Assembly: GCF_000772935.1 (NCBI RefSeq)
Contig: NZ_JPVR01000069.1
Location: 62,001-126,000 of the forward strand
Length of the DNA: 64,000 bases
From: Lysinibacillus boronitolerans JCM 21713 = 10a = NBRC 103108
GTDB taxonomy: Bacteria > Bacillota > Bacilli > Bacillales_A > Planococcaceae
Reading direction: 5' to 3'
Part shown: piece after piece, positions 47,307-56,644 of the stretch
Layout of the letters: each line of letters opens with the position of its first letter
How positions within the stretch are numbered: position 1 is the stretch's first letter
Notes under the pieces: model-generated
Databases searched by the model: none
What the model saw: only the letters and a program-made list of their open reading frames with translations
Told to the model about the DNA's origin: nothing
Program-made: the position numbers and the translations under genes

Positions 47307-47886
47307 TAAGCGTTGACACTCCTTTATCAATAACATCAATTTCCACTTTAGGTCTTTGAACCATTGTACCAGTTACTTTACCAGGTGTGTATTCATGAAT
47401 AGGTTTACTCACTTTTGCGTCAATAATGGGTTCTCTTCTTTGGATATTAACGTCAGTTGTGCCTGGTGTGTAATCTATTTTTACTGATCCTACTGATGGT
47501 ACAAATTTAATATTGAATTGCACACGATGGGGTCCATGATTTTGCTTGGCGATATTTTGAATAGTCGCTCGTCCCTGCCCTTTTCCAGCTGACATCATCA
47601 TTTTTCGTCCTTCACTCGCACGTCTTGCAGCTCCACTCAAAGCAGCCTGTTGACCTTCTTTAGCGGCATTTTTTGTGGCTTCAATCGGTCCAATTATCCC
47701 CAGGTCTCGTCTTGCTTGCGAAGAATCAATTATTAATACACCTTTTGTAGTATTGATTTCTAAAATGGCTGCTGGTTGCTCAATATGTTGCGTAGCCTTT
47801 GGTTGTTCAATGTGCTGGCTGGGTTTTCCAATATGAAGATCTAGTTTGGCATCTGTTGTATGGATTTGAATTTGAGGGAGTCTCAT
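47278..47886 (-). CDS. YviE-like flagellar locus protein (DUF6470-type)
   Basis: The 202-residue protein stands between flgL and fliW, the place of yviE in B. subtilis, and has the matching layout: [22 protein letters not shown] at the start, followed by a repeat-like QHIEQP segment, [14 protein letters not shown], and a C-terminal part with PTVEIDV-like beta strands. Its function is not known. It has no signal peptide or membrane segment. Confidence 0.82.
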   Translation of the reverse strand: MRLPQIQIHTTDAKLDLHIGKPSQHIEQPKATQHIEQPAAILEINTTKGVLIIDSSQARRDLGIIGPIEATKNAAKEGQQAALSGAARRASEGRKMMMSAGKGQGRATIQNIAKQNHGPHRVQFNIKFVPSVGSVKIDYTPGTTDVNIQRREPIIDAKVSKPIHEYTPGKVTGTMVQRPKVEIDVIDKGVSTLNEAKHKIYR

Positions 47887-47907
47887 ATCTTTTTCTCCTT
47901 TTAATAA

Positions 47908-47938
47908 AAGCGTTTGGATTTAAATAGTCCAAACGCTT
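47908..47938 (-). terminator. Hairpin between flgL and the yviE-like gene
   Basis: AAGCGTTTGGA and TCCAAACGCTT form a perfect 11-base-pair stem around nine bases. On the minus strand only TTATTAAAA follows, so termination is probably partial, allowing the downstream fliW and csrA genes to be read. Confidence 0.6.
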
Positions 47939-47950
47939 ACTTTCAAATTT

Positions 47951-48964
47951 TTAGCGAATAAAATCAACTAATGTTTGTTGAATAATTCTTGACCCTACAG
48001 AAAGTGCAGCCTGATGTATGGACTCTGACGTCACCATTTCTGTAATAGCCTTTGAGTAATCAACATCTTCATTGTTCGATAGTTGTTTAGTAACGCTAAT
48101 TTCCCTAATTGATAAACGATTTTCCATTAATTCAACACGGTTTTGTCGTGCCCCAACATTTGCTTGGGCTTCTAGCACTTTATTGTGCATATTAGTAATA
48201 TCATCTGACTTACTATCCGTTGAAAACCCACCCAACGCTTCACTAATTTCAGCACCTGTAGCAGGTCTCGGTACAGTTTCGGGAGGAACAATGCGTTCTG
48301 GATCTAATAAATTAGAAATTTTCCCCATTAACGTATCGATATTACCAAATAAATCTGCACCAGGAGTATTCACTTGTAACGTTATTCCATCATAAACCTC
48401 TATTTGTACATCCCCATTTGGGGAAGTTATTTCATCTGCAGTACCAGCATTAATATTCGTTCCGTCATAAAGTTGATAATCAGCATTAATTATTTTTAAA
48501 CCATCTGGGTTTGGTGGTGTAGCTTCTACAAACAATGGTTTACCAGTATTCGTCCCACTAAAAATATAACGATCAGCAATTTTAGTATTTGCTACGTCTT
48601 GAATTTGTTGACGAATTTGATCAATTTCTTCCTTTATTTTCGCACGTTCGTCAGGTGTATTTGTATCATTAGAAGCTTGAATCACTAGTTCACGTACACG
48701 CTTCATTTGCTCACCGACTTGGTTAAGTGACTCGTCTGTTGTATCAAGCCAATTATTTACTTCATTCATATTCCGTGTATACTGCTCAACTTGACCTAAA
48801 TCACGACGATATCCCATTCCTTTTACAGCAATCACTGGATCATCGGAAGGTCTAGTGATTTTTGAACCAGAGTTAATTTGGTCTTGCAGCTTGGACATTT
48901 TGCCATAGCTTCGATTTAAGTTTAAAAGCATGTTATTGGATAACATCGATTGTGTTACGCGCAT
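47951..48964 (-). CDS. flgL: Hook-filament junction protein FlgL
   Basis: FlgL (HAP3) joins the FlgK ring to the filament. The 337 residues begin MRVTQSMLSNNMLLNLNRSYGKMSKLQDQINSG (in part) and end with ...IHQAALSVGSRIIQQTLVDFIR-type helices, both flagellin-like ends. DPVIAVKGMGYRRDLGQVEQY is also conserved. It follows flgK directly in the same transcript. Confidence 0.96.
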   Translation of the reverse strand: MRVTQSMLSNNMLLNLNRSYGKMSKLQDQINSGSKITRPSDDPVIAVKGMGYRRDLGQVEQYTRNMNEVNNWLDTTDESLNQVGEQMKRVRELVIQASNDTNTPDERAKIKEEIDQIRQQIQDVANTKIADRYIFSGTNTGKPLFVEATPPNPDGLKIINADYQLYDGTNINAGTADEITSPNGDVQIEVYDGITLQVNTPGADLFGNIDTLMGKISNLLDPERIVPPETVPRPATGAEISEALGGFSTDSKSDDITNMHNKVLEAQANVGARQNRVELMENRLSIREISVTKQLSNNEDVDYSKAITEMVTSESIHQAALSVGSRIIQQTLVDFIR

Positions 48965-48991
48965 GTTTGTAAAAACTCCTTTCTAGTGTTT

Positions 48992-50572
48992 TTATAATCC
49001 TACTCGACCCATTCCATTTATGATTTTATCTAATGTTTCATCGACAACTGTGATCATACGAGCATTCGCGTTATACGCTTGTTGGAATGTAATCATGTTT
49101 GTCATCTCTTCATCTAAAGAAACCGAGCTAACCGACGCACGACTGTTAGAAATTGACAATAGTAATGTTTCAGATGTTTTGTTTAAACGATAAGACTCTT
49201 CACCATCTGTTCCCATCTTCCCTATCATTCCTTGATAGAAAGAGTTGAAAGTTGCCCCATCTAAGTCACCTGTTGTTATCGTTTTCCCTAATATAGTTAC
49301 TGTTCCGCCATTTTGAACCATCGACTGAAGATTCGCCAGCTCAATAGCCCATTTACCATTTCCTTCTTCATCCTTTTGAGAAGAAGCAGCTAACTTGGAT
49401 GGATCTGCAGTAAGGTCATCATTTACTTTAATATTCCCTGCTGTTATGACGCCCCCAAGAGGATTTGTTGTAAAGAAATCAGGAATACCCAGATTACCTG
49501 ATAAATCATATCCTTGTGCATGCATAGCATTAAATACTTTGGCAAATTCAGATGCTAATTTATCTAATTTAGCAATTGTTTCTGGGTAATAGCCTTGATT
49601 TGCATCATGGCCATAAGAGTCAATTAGTGATAAAAGCTTCCCTTTGCCTGGTTCCAGTTGATTGTATGTAACATTCCCTGAATTAGTATTTCCTGACCCA
49701 GTTATAGTAATGTTATTGAATAAATTTGTTAAATCATTACCATCGATTTGATTTGTACCACTATTAACTGCAATACTGGCAAAGTCCTTACCATCGACTA
49801 ACTTAATTTCCGTCGTTGTACCATATGGTTTAAAAATGATCGTAACGCTGCCTTCAGCTACATCACTTGCCAAACCACCCGATTCCACATTTTTGATTGA
49901 TACAGGGATGTACTCATTTAATTCGTCAATTAAAATATCCCGCTGATCATATAAATCATTAGGCACAAGTCCATTTGGCTCCACTTCTTGTACTTGCTTA
50001 TTAATCGCTGCTATTTGCTTTAAAATAGAATTAATGCGGTCTGTCGCTACTTTTATTTCATTTCCTAAATTCCCTTGAATTCGCTTCAACTGGGTATCCA
50101 TGTAGTTAAAGGATTCTGCCAAATGGTTTGCACGCTCAATCGCTACCGTTCGTGATGAACTCTGTTCTGGATTCGTACTAACGTCTTGAAGTCCCTTCCA
50201 AAATTGCTCTAACGCTGCATTCAAACCAAATTGTGATGGTTCATCAAGAATATCTTCCATTTGTGAAATCGCATTGGAACGAGATTCCCAATACCCCAAC
50301 TTGTTCGTTTCCTGACGATACTGGCGATCAATAAACTCATCGCGAATACGTTGGATAGATGTCGCTTCGACACCAGTCCCTAGATGGCCAGGATAGTAAG
50401 GTGAATTTAATCCAGCCGTTGGGAAACCTGGTGTTGCCTGCATATTTACTCGTTGACGAGAGTAGCCTAGTGTGTTGGCGTTGGAAATATTATGACCTGT
50501 TGTATATAAAGCAGTTTGCTGTGTGAAGAGGCCACGTTTACTAGCTTCTAAGCCCATAAATGTTGAGCGCAT
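48992..50572 (-). CDS. flgK: Hook-associated protein FlgK
   Basis: FlgK (HAP1) forms the first junction ring after the hook. The 526 residues have the rod/hook-type N terminus (LEASKRGLFTQQTALYTTGHNISNANTLGYSRQRV, in part), GVEATSIQRIRDEFIDRQYR, and the C-terminal VSLDEEMTNMITFQQAYNANARMI with DETLDKIING. Its place between flgN and flgL is that of B. subtilis. Confidence 0.97.
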   Translation of the reverse strand: MRSTFMGLEASKRGLFTQQTALYTTGHNISNANTLGYSRQRVNMQATPGFPTAGLNSPYYPGHLGTGVEATSIQRIRDEFIDRQYRQETNKLGYWESRSNAISQMEDILDEPSQFGLNAALEQFWKGLQDVSTNPEQSSSRTVAIERANHLAESFNYMDTQLKRIQGNLGNEIKVATDRINSILKQIAAINKQVQEVEPNGLVPNDLYDQRDILIDELNEYIPVSIKNVESGGLASDVAEGSVTIIFKPYGTTTEIKLVDGKDFASIAVNSGTNQIDGNDLTNLFNNITITGSGNTNSGNVTYNQLEPGKGKLLSLIDSYGHDANQGYYPETIAKLDKLASEFAKVFNAMHAQGYDLSGNLGIPDFFTTNPLGGVITAGNIKVNDDLTADPSKLAASSQKDEEGNGKWAIELANLQSMVQNGGTVTILGKTITTGDLDGATFNSFYQGMIGKMGTDGEESYRLNKTSETLLLSISNSRASVSSVSLDEEMTNMITFQQAYNANARMITVVDETLDKIINGMGRVGL

Positions 50573-50588
50573 TTTTCTTCCTCCCTTG

Positions 50589-51089
50589 TTATGCTTGTGA
50601 ATCGAAATATGATTTTTTAGCTATGGTATTAGTTCCACGTACTTCGTTGCTGGAATAGTTCATTTGCTCTGTACGGGGTCTTACTGCATCTAATGTTAGG
50701 TTGACGATTTGTAATGATTGGAAAACGAGTTTTTGATTTAGATCATTTTGTTTTCGTAGGTCATTGATAATTTGCATTAAACGTTCGCGAACTGCTGAAA
50801 GTGTTGCTTTGTCTGCTTGTTGTTCAGCAGCCTCGATGACATCCGCGACAGTTGTTTTGTCAGATGAAGCAAGTCCCTTTGCTTCAAGGTAGTCCGTTAC
50901 CTGTTTCTGACGCTGTTGCTCGAGCTTATCGATGGCCGCTACATGTGCCTGCTCGTCCTTGAGCAATTGGTCTAAAGCTTCGATATCGCCACTTTTAATA
51001 ATTTCTGTTTTTTTAAAGGCTAGTTCGAGTAAGCTTTTATGCATTCTCTCTAGCATTGTTAGTGTAGAACTAATTGCTTCTACAGACAT
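50589..51089 (-). CDS. flgN: FlgN-family flagellar chaperone
   Basis: FlgN keeps FlgK and FlgL soluble before export. The 166-residue helical protein has LTMLERMHKSLLELAFKKTEIIKSGDIEALDQLLKDEQ (in part), and a C-terminal LNQKLVFQSLQIVNLTLDAVRP, both usual for the family. I chose the ATG at MSVEAIS over an upstream GTG that lies inside the ribosome site. Confidence 0.92.
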   Translation of the reverse strand: MSVEAISSTLTMLERMHKSLLELAFKKTEIIKSGDIEALDQLLKDEQAHVAAIDKLEQQRQKQVTDYLEAKGLASSDKTTVADVIEAAEQQADKATLSAVRERLMQIINDLRKQNDLNQKLVFQSLQIVNLTLDAVRPRTEQMNYSSNEVRGTNTIAKKSYFDSQA

Positions 51090-51116
51090 ATCGTTATACA
51101 CCCTTTCTGCTATTCC

Positions 51117-51377
51117 CTAGAAACGATAATATTTCAGCATATCCTCTGCCACTTTACGAGCGTCTACTTTGTATTCACCAGAAGCGATATCCTTTTTCAA
51201 TTGTTGAACATGGTTTGCTCGCTCTGTACTGTATGTTGAAACCCCTTGCATTTCCTGCGCAGCCTTTGAAATTTCAATTTTATCGGCGAAAGATGCCTTG
51301 TTTGTATTTGATTTTGCATTGCGTACTTGGTTTTTATAGGCGTTTACTGCATTAACTCCATAAGATGTAATTTTCAT
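51117..51377 (-). CDS. flgM: Anti-sigma-D factor FlgM
   Basis: FlgM holds SigD inactive until the hook is complete. The 86 residues show the C-terminal helices that bind the sigma factor: ADKIEISKAAQEMQ, then YSTERANHVQQLKKDIASGEYKVDARKVAEDMLKYY (in part). The ATG with GGGGGG seven bases upstream is preferred to the five-codon longer frame. It opens the flgM-flgN-flgK-flgL unit behind a SigD-like promoter. Confidence 0.95.
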   Translation of the reverse strand: MKITSYGVNAVNAYKNQVRNAKSNTNKASFADKIEISKAAQEMQGVSTYSTERANHVQQLKKDIASGEYKVDARKVAEDMLKYYRF

Positions 51378-51414
51378 TTCAATACCCCCCATCTCTAAAT
51401 CCTATCTTACTATT

Positions 51415-51440
51415 ATTTCGGATTGTCTCACATAATGTTA
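51415..51440 (-). promoter_or_regulatory. Candidate SigD promoter of flgM
   Basis: On the minus strand TAAC, 15 bases, then CCGAAAT, two mismatches from the SigD pattern but with the same spacing as the hag and flaG promoters here. It lies after the yvyF terminator and about 38 bases before the flgM start. B. subtilis flgM has a SigD promoter. Confidence 0.5.
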
Positions 51441-51455
51441 AGTTTTCACATAGAA

Positions 51456-51492
51456 AAAAGTGTGCTAATTTTGTTTAAAATTAACACACTTA
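51456..51492 (-). terminator. Terminator after yvyF
   Basis: On the minus strand AAGTGTGTTAATTTT pairs with AAAATTAGCACACTT (one G-T type mismatch) around AAAC, followed by TTTTTCT. It separates the competence unit from the flgM unit. Confidence 0.85.
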
Positions 51493-51498
51493 GCGTAA

Positions 51499-51912
51499 TT
51501 AACGTTTACGATCTGAGTGATAGGTTACACGGTCACGTTCTTCAACACTTTGGCGAAACTCTTTGGCAGCTTCAAATGTCCGTAAGTCTGCTTTTAATTC
51601 ATCTTGACATTTCGAGCAGAGCTTTCCTGTAGTCGTTAGATGACCACAGTTATCACATGGATAGCCTAGGTTTGGAAACATAGCTGGCTGTAAACGGCCT
51701 TTACGAACCCATTTAAACAGTAAGTCTTTATCTGCCCCCGTTGCTTCCACAATTCGTTCTACTGTTGCCGCACGGTTTTCACGTTTACGTAAGAAACGAT
51801 AAACGATTTGATAAAGCTCCTCCTCTGATTGTGCACACTTATGACACACTTCTCGGACTCCCGTATAATTAAAAAATTCATTACATTTCGGACAATTACG
51901 AACCTCTGCCAT
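51499..51912 (-). CDS. yvyF: YvyF-type flagellar-locus zinc-finger protein
   Basis: The 137-residue protein has two CxxC pairs at the N terminus (NCPKCNE and CHKC, residues about 6-26) and another two near 85-102 (CDNCGH and CSKCQDE), with a helix-turn-helix-like middle (ATVERIVEATGADKDLLFKWVRKGRL). It matches the TIGR03826-type protein found between comFC and flgM. Its role is not settled; regulation of late flagellar genes has been suggested for this family. The charged C-terminal tail is typical. Confidence 0.88.
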   Translation of the reverse strand: MAEVRNCPKCNEFFNYTGVREVCHKCAQSEEELYQIVYRFLRKRENRAATVERIVEATGADKDLLFKWVRKGRLQPAMFPNLGYPCDNCGHLTTTGKLCSKCQDELKADLRTFEAAKEFRQSVEERDRVTYHSDRKR

Positions 51913-51989
51913 TGGCCTTCCTCCTCTTTCTAGAAAACTTATCTACGAATGCTGTCTCATTAACTATTATACATAATGTATTGGTATTT

Positions 51990-52580
51990 TCATCCTTCAA
52001 TTAATGTGAAGTATTGGACATTTTTAGCACCCGATTGCATTAAAACATGTTCAGCATGCTGTAAAGTTGTCCCCGTAGTTTTTATATCGTCAAAAAGAAG
52101 ATAATTTTTATGTTCGACTTGTGCACCCTCCTTTAAGCGAAAAAGTGGAGCTGCTTGTATACGTTGCTCTCTATTTTTGGAGCTTTGGGTTTCTGTCGTT
52201 GTCTTTTCTAATAATTGTATAAAAGGAATATGCGCTGCCTTTAATAGTTCATCAGTATGCGAGAATGTACGCTCCTGTTGTTTGAGAGGGTGCATTGGAA
52301 TGGGTAGAATTATCGCTTTTTCTTTGGTGAGACGATTATGAAGCTCCTGCCGAAATACCTTTGCAAGAGCCACATCTTGAAGAAATTTTAACTGGTGTAA
52401 GTAATCCTTCATCGCCTCATTATATTGATAAAGGGATGTAGCAGATTGAGAAGGTACAAAACGAGCGACACATCTTTCACATATAGTCGGCGAGAATTGC
52501 TTGGTTAGAATCATTTTCCAGGAAATAGTTATTTTTAACGATTGGGTGCACATTAAACAATGAGATTCTATTTTATTCAT
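51990..52580 (-). CDS. comFC: ComFC-like competence phosphoribosyltransferase
   Basis: ComFC takes part in DNA uptake and resembles phosphoribosyltransferases. The 196 residues begin with a zinc-ribbon pair (CLMC and CERC, near 8-37), then AIILPIPMHPLKQQERTFSHTDELLKA, and the PRPP loop LLFDDIKTTGTTLQHAEHVL at residues about 163-182. The ATG overlaps the comFA stop (ATGA). comFB, which lies between comFA and comFC in B. subtilis, is absent. Confidence 0.93.
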   Translation of the reverse strand: MNKIESHCLMCTQSLKITISWKMILTKQFSPTICERCVARFVPSQSATSLYQYNEAMKDYLHQLKFLQDVALAKVFRQELHNRLTKEKAIILPIPMHPLKQQERTFSHTDELLKAAHIPFIQLLEKTTTETQSSKNREQRIQAAPLFRLKEGAQVEHKNYLLFDDIKTTGTTLQHAEHVLMQSGAKNVQYFTLIEG

Positions 52581-53944
52581 TCAGAAAATCCCTTCTTATT
52601 ATAAAATTGAATTTTTGCGCATGCCTCATCCATCTCTGCCGTGATGCCGTGATGAAAGAATAAGACCTCCCCATCTGGAAATTGAACATCTCGTCCAACT
52701 CGGCCTGCAATCTGAATGAGTGCATTGGCGGTAAATATCAATGATTCTGCCCCAATAACAGCCACCTGTACATTGCTGATTGTAATGCCTCTTTCTAATA
52801 TCGTAGTGGTTAATAAGCCCGGAACTTCTTTATTTCGTAGCTTTAACACCTTCTCCTTCCGCTCAGGGTCAGCTGCATGTACAGCTAATATGTCTTCATT
52901 TAACTCTTGAACAAGAGGTGTTGCACGTTTCATTAAATCAATTGTCGGGAAAAATAGTAAAAAGGGGTCCTTTTGGTGTAAGCGCTCCTCTACCCACTTT
53001 TTTAACCTTTTAGGGATTTTACCTCGCTTGAAGCATTTTTCATAGCCCCATAAAGAACGCACTTGTGGGACTGGTAATGGATGATTATGATAGCGTTTTG
53101 GAATAAAAGAGTAGCTTTCTTGCTGGAAAGTATGGAGTAATGCTGCTGATGGGGTTGCTGTCACAAATACCAGAGGAGCCTTTTCCTTTTTAGCCTTTTC
53201 TACTGCTCTTTGAAGGGTTTCATCAAATGTATAAGGAAAAGCATCTGCCTCATCTACAATAATGACATCAAATGCCTTCTCAAATCGATAGAGCTGATGG
53301 GTTGTTGCTATAACAAGCTGTGCATAGCCATTTTGGTAAGGTGCTCCACCGTATAAAGCATGAATGGTTGTTTCAGGAAAAGCCTGTTGAAAGCGTGGAT
53401 ACAGTTCTAACACTACATCTGTCCGTGGTGTAGCAATACAAACTCGTAGCCCTCGCTTTAATGCATCATACACAGATGGGAAAAGTAGCTCTGTTTTGCC
53501 TGCACCGCAAACTGCATGAATTAAATGCGAGCGTTTTGCTTTCATACTTGCTAAGGTTTCATTTGCTGCCTGTTGCTGGAGTTCGGTGTATTGCCCTGCC
53601 CATTTTAATGAATGCTTGTTAATTTTTATCGCCTTGGGGCCTGTCCAAATCATCAATTGTGTACAGCTACTGACTCTCCCCATCTTAATACAGTGTCGGC
53701 AGTAGACACATTGTTGCTGACATTTTGAGCAATCGAATTGTGTGAATAAATGTGGGTCTGTATTGTGACAACGATTGCATTTTATAGCTGGCTTCATTTG
53801 AATTCCTTCTATTATACTGACGTATTTTCGCTGTATCGCTTTCTCAAGATCTACGGATGAAAATGGAGAATGATCTTTTAACCAAATACGCCCTTCATGA
53901 AAATCACGTAATGCTGGTGGTAACAACCAACCCCTATACCTCAT
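52577..53944 (-). CDS. comFA: ComFA DNA-uptake helicase
   Basis: ComFA is a DEAD-like ATPase that pulls single-stranded DNA into the cell during transformation. From the ATG with GGGAG eight bases upstream it has 455 residues. A four-cysteine zinc site (CNRCH...CSKCQQQCVYCRHC, about residues 54-86) leads the helicase: HAVCGAGKTELLFP (Walker A), VIIVDEADAFPY (Walker B), VFVTATPS, TTTILERGITI and QIAGRVGRD. It is probably controlled by ComK. A terminator hairpin sits just upstream of its start. Confidence 0.96.
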   Translation of the reverse strand: MRYRGWLLPPALRDFHEGRIWLKDHSPFSSVDLEKAIQRKYVSIIEGIQMKPAIKCNRCHNTDPHLFTQFDCSKCQQQCVYCRHCIKMGRVSSCTQLMIWTGPKAIKINKHSLKWAGQYTELQQQAANETLASMKAKRSHLIHAVCGAGKTELLFPSVYDALKRGLRVCIATPRTDVVLELYPRFQQAFPETTIHALYGGAPYQNGYAQLVIATTHQLYRFEKAFDVIIVDEADAFPYTFDETLQRAVEKAKKEKAPLVFVTATPSAALLHTFQQESYSFIPKRYHNHPLPVPQVRSLWGYEKCFKRGKIPKRLKKWVEERLHQKDPFLLFFPTIDLMKRATPLVQELNEDILAVHAADPERKEKVLKLRNKEVPGLLTTTILERGITISNVQVAVIGAESLIFTANALIQIAGRVGRDVQFPDGEVLFFHHGITAEMDEACAKIQFYNKKGFSE

Positions 53945-53964
53945 TACATTCTCTCCCTTCATAG

Positions 53965-53997
53965 AAAAAAGTCTCTACTTTGGCTGTAGAGACTTCT
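53965..53997 (-). terminator. Terminator after degV, just upstream of comFA
   Basis: On the minus strand AGTCTCTAC and GTAGAGACT form a nine-base-pair stem around AGCCAAA, followed by TTTTTTC. Only about 22 bases separate its end from the comFA start codon, so it may act as an attenuator for comFA. Confidence 0.88.
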
Positions 53998-54006
53998 GAC
54001 AATTCG

Positions 54007-54849
54007 TTATTTTTTTGTCCATCCTAAGCCCATCGACCCTTCACCTAAATGAGTACCGATAACAGGGCCAAAATAGCTCAATTTAAAGTTCACGTTCGGG
54101 TACGTTGCGGCTAATTGCTCTAGCCATTCTTGCGCTTCAGCAGGGCAATTGCCGTGAATGACAACAGCGTCCATCGCTTCATACTTTTTGGCATCCTCTG
54201 CTAGCAATTCTTCAGCACGCTTTAATGCCTTTCTACGTGTTCGGATTTTTTCGAAAGGTACAATTACCTTGTCCACGAAATGTAAAACAGGCTTTACTTG
54301 CAATAAACCACCAATTAATGCTGCGGCAGAAGATAAACGCCCACCACGCTGTAAATGTGCTAAGTCGTCTACGATGAAGTAAGCTCGGATATACTGCTGC
54401 ATGTCCGCTAATGCTGCAAGTATGTCTTTCGCTGAATAGCCCTCTTTCGCCATTTCAGCCGCTTTTAAAACGTAAAAGCCTTGAACAGCACAGGATATTT
54501 CACTGTCGAAGGTATAAACATTAATGCCTTCCACCATTTCACCAGCCTGTACTGCACCTTGGTATGTTCCACTAATACCGCTCGATAAATGGATAGAAAT
54601 TACCTCATCGTAATCCTTTGCAAGCTCATCAAAAAGAGCGACAAATTCTCCGATTGGAGGCTGTGTTGTTTTGGGAAATTCTTTGGCACCACGCACCTTA
54701 TCATAAAATTCAGATGCTGTAATATCTACCTCTTCTGCAAATAATTGACCTGAGATATTGACACTTAAAGGTATCATGTGAATGTTTAAGCGTGCACGTT
54801 CCTCAGCTGTAATATATGCAGTACTATCTGTTACGATTGCCGTCCTCAT
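54007..54849 (-). CDS. DegV-family fatty-acid-binding protein (FakB-like)
   Basis: DegV/FakB proteins bind a fatty acid and present it to the kinase FakA. The 280 residues start RTAIVTDSTAYI, have TTQPPIGEFVALFDEL with the serine/threonine lipid-phosphate site, IHLSSGISGTYQGAV, and DDLAHLQRGGRLSSAAALIGGLLQVKPVL, the family signature. It is the yviA/fakB-type neighbour of comFA and degU, as in B. subtilis. The start has AGGAGAG upstream. Confidence 0.93.
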   Translation of the reverse strand: MRTAIVTDSTAYITAEERARLNIHMIPLSVNISGQLFAEEVDITASEFYDKVRGAKEFPKTTQPPIGEFVALFDELAKDYDEVISIHLSSGISGTYQGAVQAGEMVEGINVYTFDSEISCAVQGFYVLKAAEMAKEGYSAKDILAALADMQQYIRAYFIVDDLAHLQRGGRLSSAAALIGGLLQVKPVLHFVDKVIVPFEKIRTRRKALKRAEELLAEDAKKYEAMDAVVIHGNCPAEAQEWLEQLAATYPNVNFKLSYFGPVIGTHLGEGSMGLGWTKK

Positions 54850-54953
54850 CCATGTCCACTCTCCTATGATTCTTAGTTTACAATCTATTTCTTATTGGTG
54901 CAATTGTTGTTGCCATCACTTTGCTTTCATACAAACTACGAAAAACAAAAAGA

Positions 54954-55043
54954 AATGAATGTGAAATGAATGACGAACGCCGAATTCACGTTCTCGCCCT
55001 TCTAGAGTTGTGCTAGTAAGCTAGCTTCCATTTCACATTCATT
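54954..55043. repeat. 90-base element with 15-base inverted ends
   Basis: AATGAATGTGAAATG at 54954-54968 is an exact inverted repeat of CATTTCACATTCATT at 55029-55043. The 60 bases between are richer in G and C and hold small palindromes (GCTAGTAAGCTAGC). No gene is present. It could be a large hairpin, a miniature mobile element or a paired operator. Confidence 0.55.
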
Positions 55044-55102
55044 GTCTATGTATAATAGGCATATCTTCACTCAATTCTTATGTTGAATGAAGATAGCTCC
55101 TG

Positions 55103-55648
55103 TTAATTTCCTGTACTTGACTGTGAGTCATCACCAATATAAAAGACACTTGTCACTTTCCAATCATTGTCCTCTTTCACAAAGACTGTTACCTGACGTC
55201 CTGCACTTTCATGTTCGACATTTGTCTCAAGCTGAAGTGAGTGCATTTTCATGTTGGCAAATACTTGTGCCTCTTTTGAGTCATACTTTGCAATTGTTAC
55301 ATTCTCTACTTCACGCTTAATATCAAATTGTTCAAATACTTCTGTTGCATATGTTTTTTCTTCATCGTATTTAAAACCCTTTGGATTTTTCGAGATAGTA
55401 TTCATATAACGATCAATTTCTTCAGCATTTAATGCAGCAATATACTCATCAAAAGATGCTAAAATAGCCTTTTCATCTTCCGCTGGTACATTATCAGCCT
55501 TTTCTACGTTTCCACCCATCATTTCAAAGCCAACTGTACCATCCTCTATTACTTTATCTCGTTCTTCATCACTCATCTTCTCATCTTTATTACCACAGGC
55601 AGTTAACACTAATAAGATTAGAACTGCTAGAAAACTTTTCTTTAACAT
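55103..55648 (-). CDS. Small lipoprotein, NTF2-like fold possible
   Basis: The 181-residue protein has a lipoprotein signal peptide: MLKKSFLAVLILLVLTAC with the modified cysteine at residue 18. The mature part is acidic: a linker and then an alpha-beta domain (ILASFDEYIAALNAEEIDRYMNTI, RQVTVFVKEDNDWKVTSVFYI) whose pattern recalls NTF2/SnoaL-like domains. Function is unknown. I chose the second M (ATG) because it follows GGGAGG; the first would be TTG. It lies between degU and degV on the same strand. Confidence 0.8.
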   Translation of the reverse strand: MLKKSFLAVLILLVLTACGNKDEKMSDEERDKVIEDGTVGFEMMGGNVEKADNVPAEDEKAILASFDEYIAALNAEEIDRYMNTISKNPKGFKYDEEKTYATEVFEQFDIKREVENVTIAKYDSKEAQVFANMKMHSLQLETNVEHESAGRQVTVFVKEDNDWKVTSVFYIGDDSQSSTGN

Positions 55649-55875
55649 CAAAAAACCTCCCGCGCATATTGTAGCATATAAATGCTTTCGTAGGAATTTT
55701 GTTGTGCATTTTCAACATTTAGGTGCTACATCTTCCTTATGACGCATTAGGCTGTAAAATGTTGCATGATCTGCTAGTTATCATGTTCATACAAATGAAT
55801 AGTAATGTTACAAAATTGTGAATGACCTATTCATCATTGTGTAGGCTCAATGCAAATTATTACCAAAAAATAATA

Positions 55876-55928
55876 AAAAACTGTTTTAAAAACTACTTCA
55901 ATAAAAAGTAGCTTTTAAAAACAGTTTT
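55876..55928 (-). terminator. Terminator after degU
   Basis: On the minus strand AAACTGTTTT...CTACTT pairs with AAGTAG...AAAACAGTTTT across a small loop, followed by TTTTTATT. It closes the degS-degU unit. The remaining 220 bases to the lipoprotein gene hold nothing recognised apart from its leader. Confidence 0.85.
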
Positions 55929-55933
55929 AGCAA

Positions 55934-56608
55934 TTAGCGTACTTCAACCCAGCCATTTTTGATAGCTGTTACAACTGCTTGTGTACGGTCATTAACATTC
56001 ATTTTTTGTAGAATACTTGATACGTGGTTTTTAACTGTTTTTTCAGAGATAAACAGTGTCTCACCGATTGTACGGTTTGATTGGCCATCCGTTAATAATT
56101 GCAGCACTTCACATTCACGCTTAGTTAGCAAATGGAATGGACGACGAATTTCCGTTTGATGGAAATTCCCTTTATTTTCATGTTCTGAAAGTCTTTTAAA
56201 TTCTGCTACTAGATTTTTCGTTACTTTTGGATGTAAATAAGAGCCACCGTTGGCAACAACTTTAATCGCCTCAACGATTTCATCTGCATCCATCTCTTTT
56301 AACATATAGCCAAGAGCACCTGATTTTAATGCATGTGTAACATATGTTTCATCATCATGTATAGATAGCATAATCACTTTTGCATCTGGAAATTCAGTAA
56401 TTAACTCTGCCGTTGCTTCTACTCCATTTTTGCCTGGCATGTTAATATCCATAAGCACTACGTCTGGTTCGTTTTCAGCATATAACGTAACCACATCTGT
56501 ACCATCGTCACCTTCTGCTACTACATCAAACGTATCTTCAAAATCTAAAATGCGTTTTACTCCTTCACGGAATAGCTGGTGATCGTCTACAATAATAATC
56601 TTTGTCAT
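55934..56608 (-). CDS. degU: Response regulator DegU
   Basis: DegU is the response regulator for exoenzymes, competence and motility. The 224 residues have a receiver domain ([16 protein letters not shown], phosphorylated D54 in [12 protein letters not shown], lysine near MLK) and a LuxR-type helix-turn-helix ([35 protein letters not shown], in part). In B. subtilis unphosphorylated DegU helps ComK bind the comK promoter; a ComK-like gene is in this window. It follows degS in one unit. Confidence 0.97.
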   Translation of the reverse strand: MTKIIIVDDHQLFREGVKRILDFEDTFDVVAEGDDGTDVVTLYAENEPDVVLMDINMPGKNGVEATAELITEFPDAKVIMLSIHDDETYVTHALKSGALGYMLKEMDADEIVEAIKVVANGGSYLHPKVTKNLVAEFKRLSEHENKGNFHQTEIRRPFHLLTKRECEVLQLLTDGQSNRTIGETLFISEKTVKNHVSSILQKMNVNDRTQAVVTAIKNGWVEVR

Positions 56609-56644
56609 TTGTCCTTTACCCCCTAAATTTCTGCAACAGTTACA

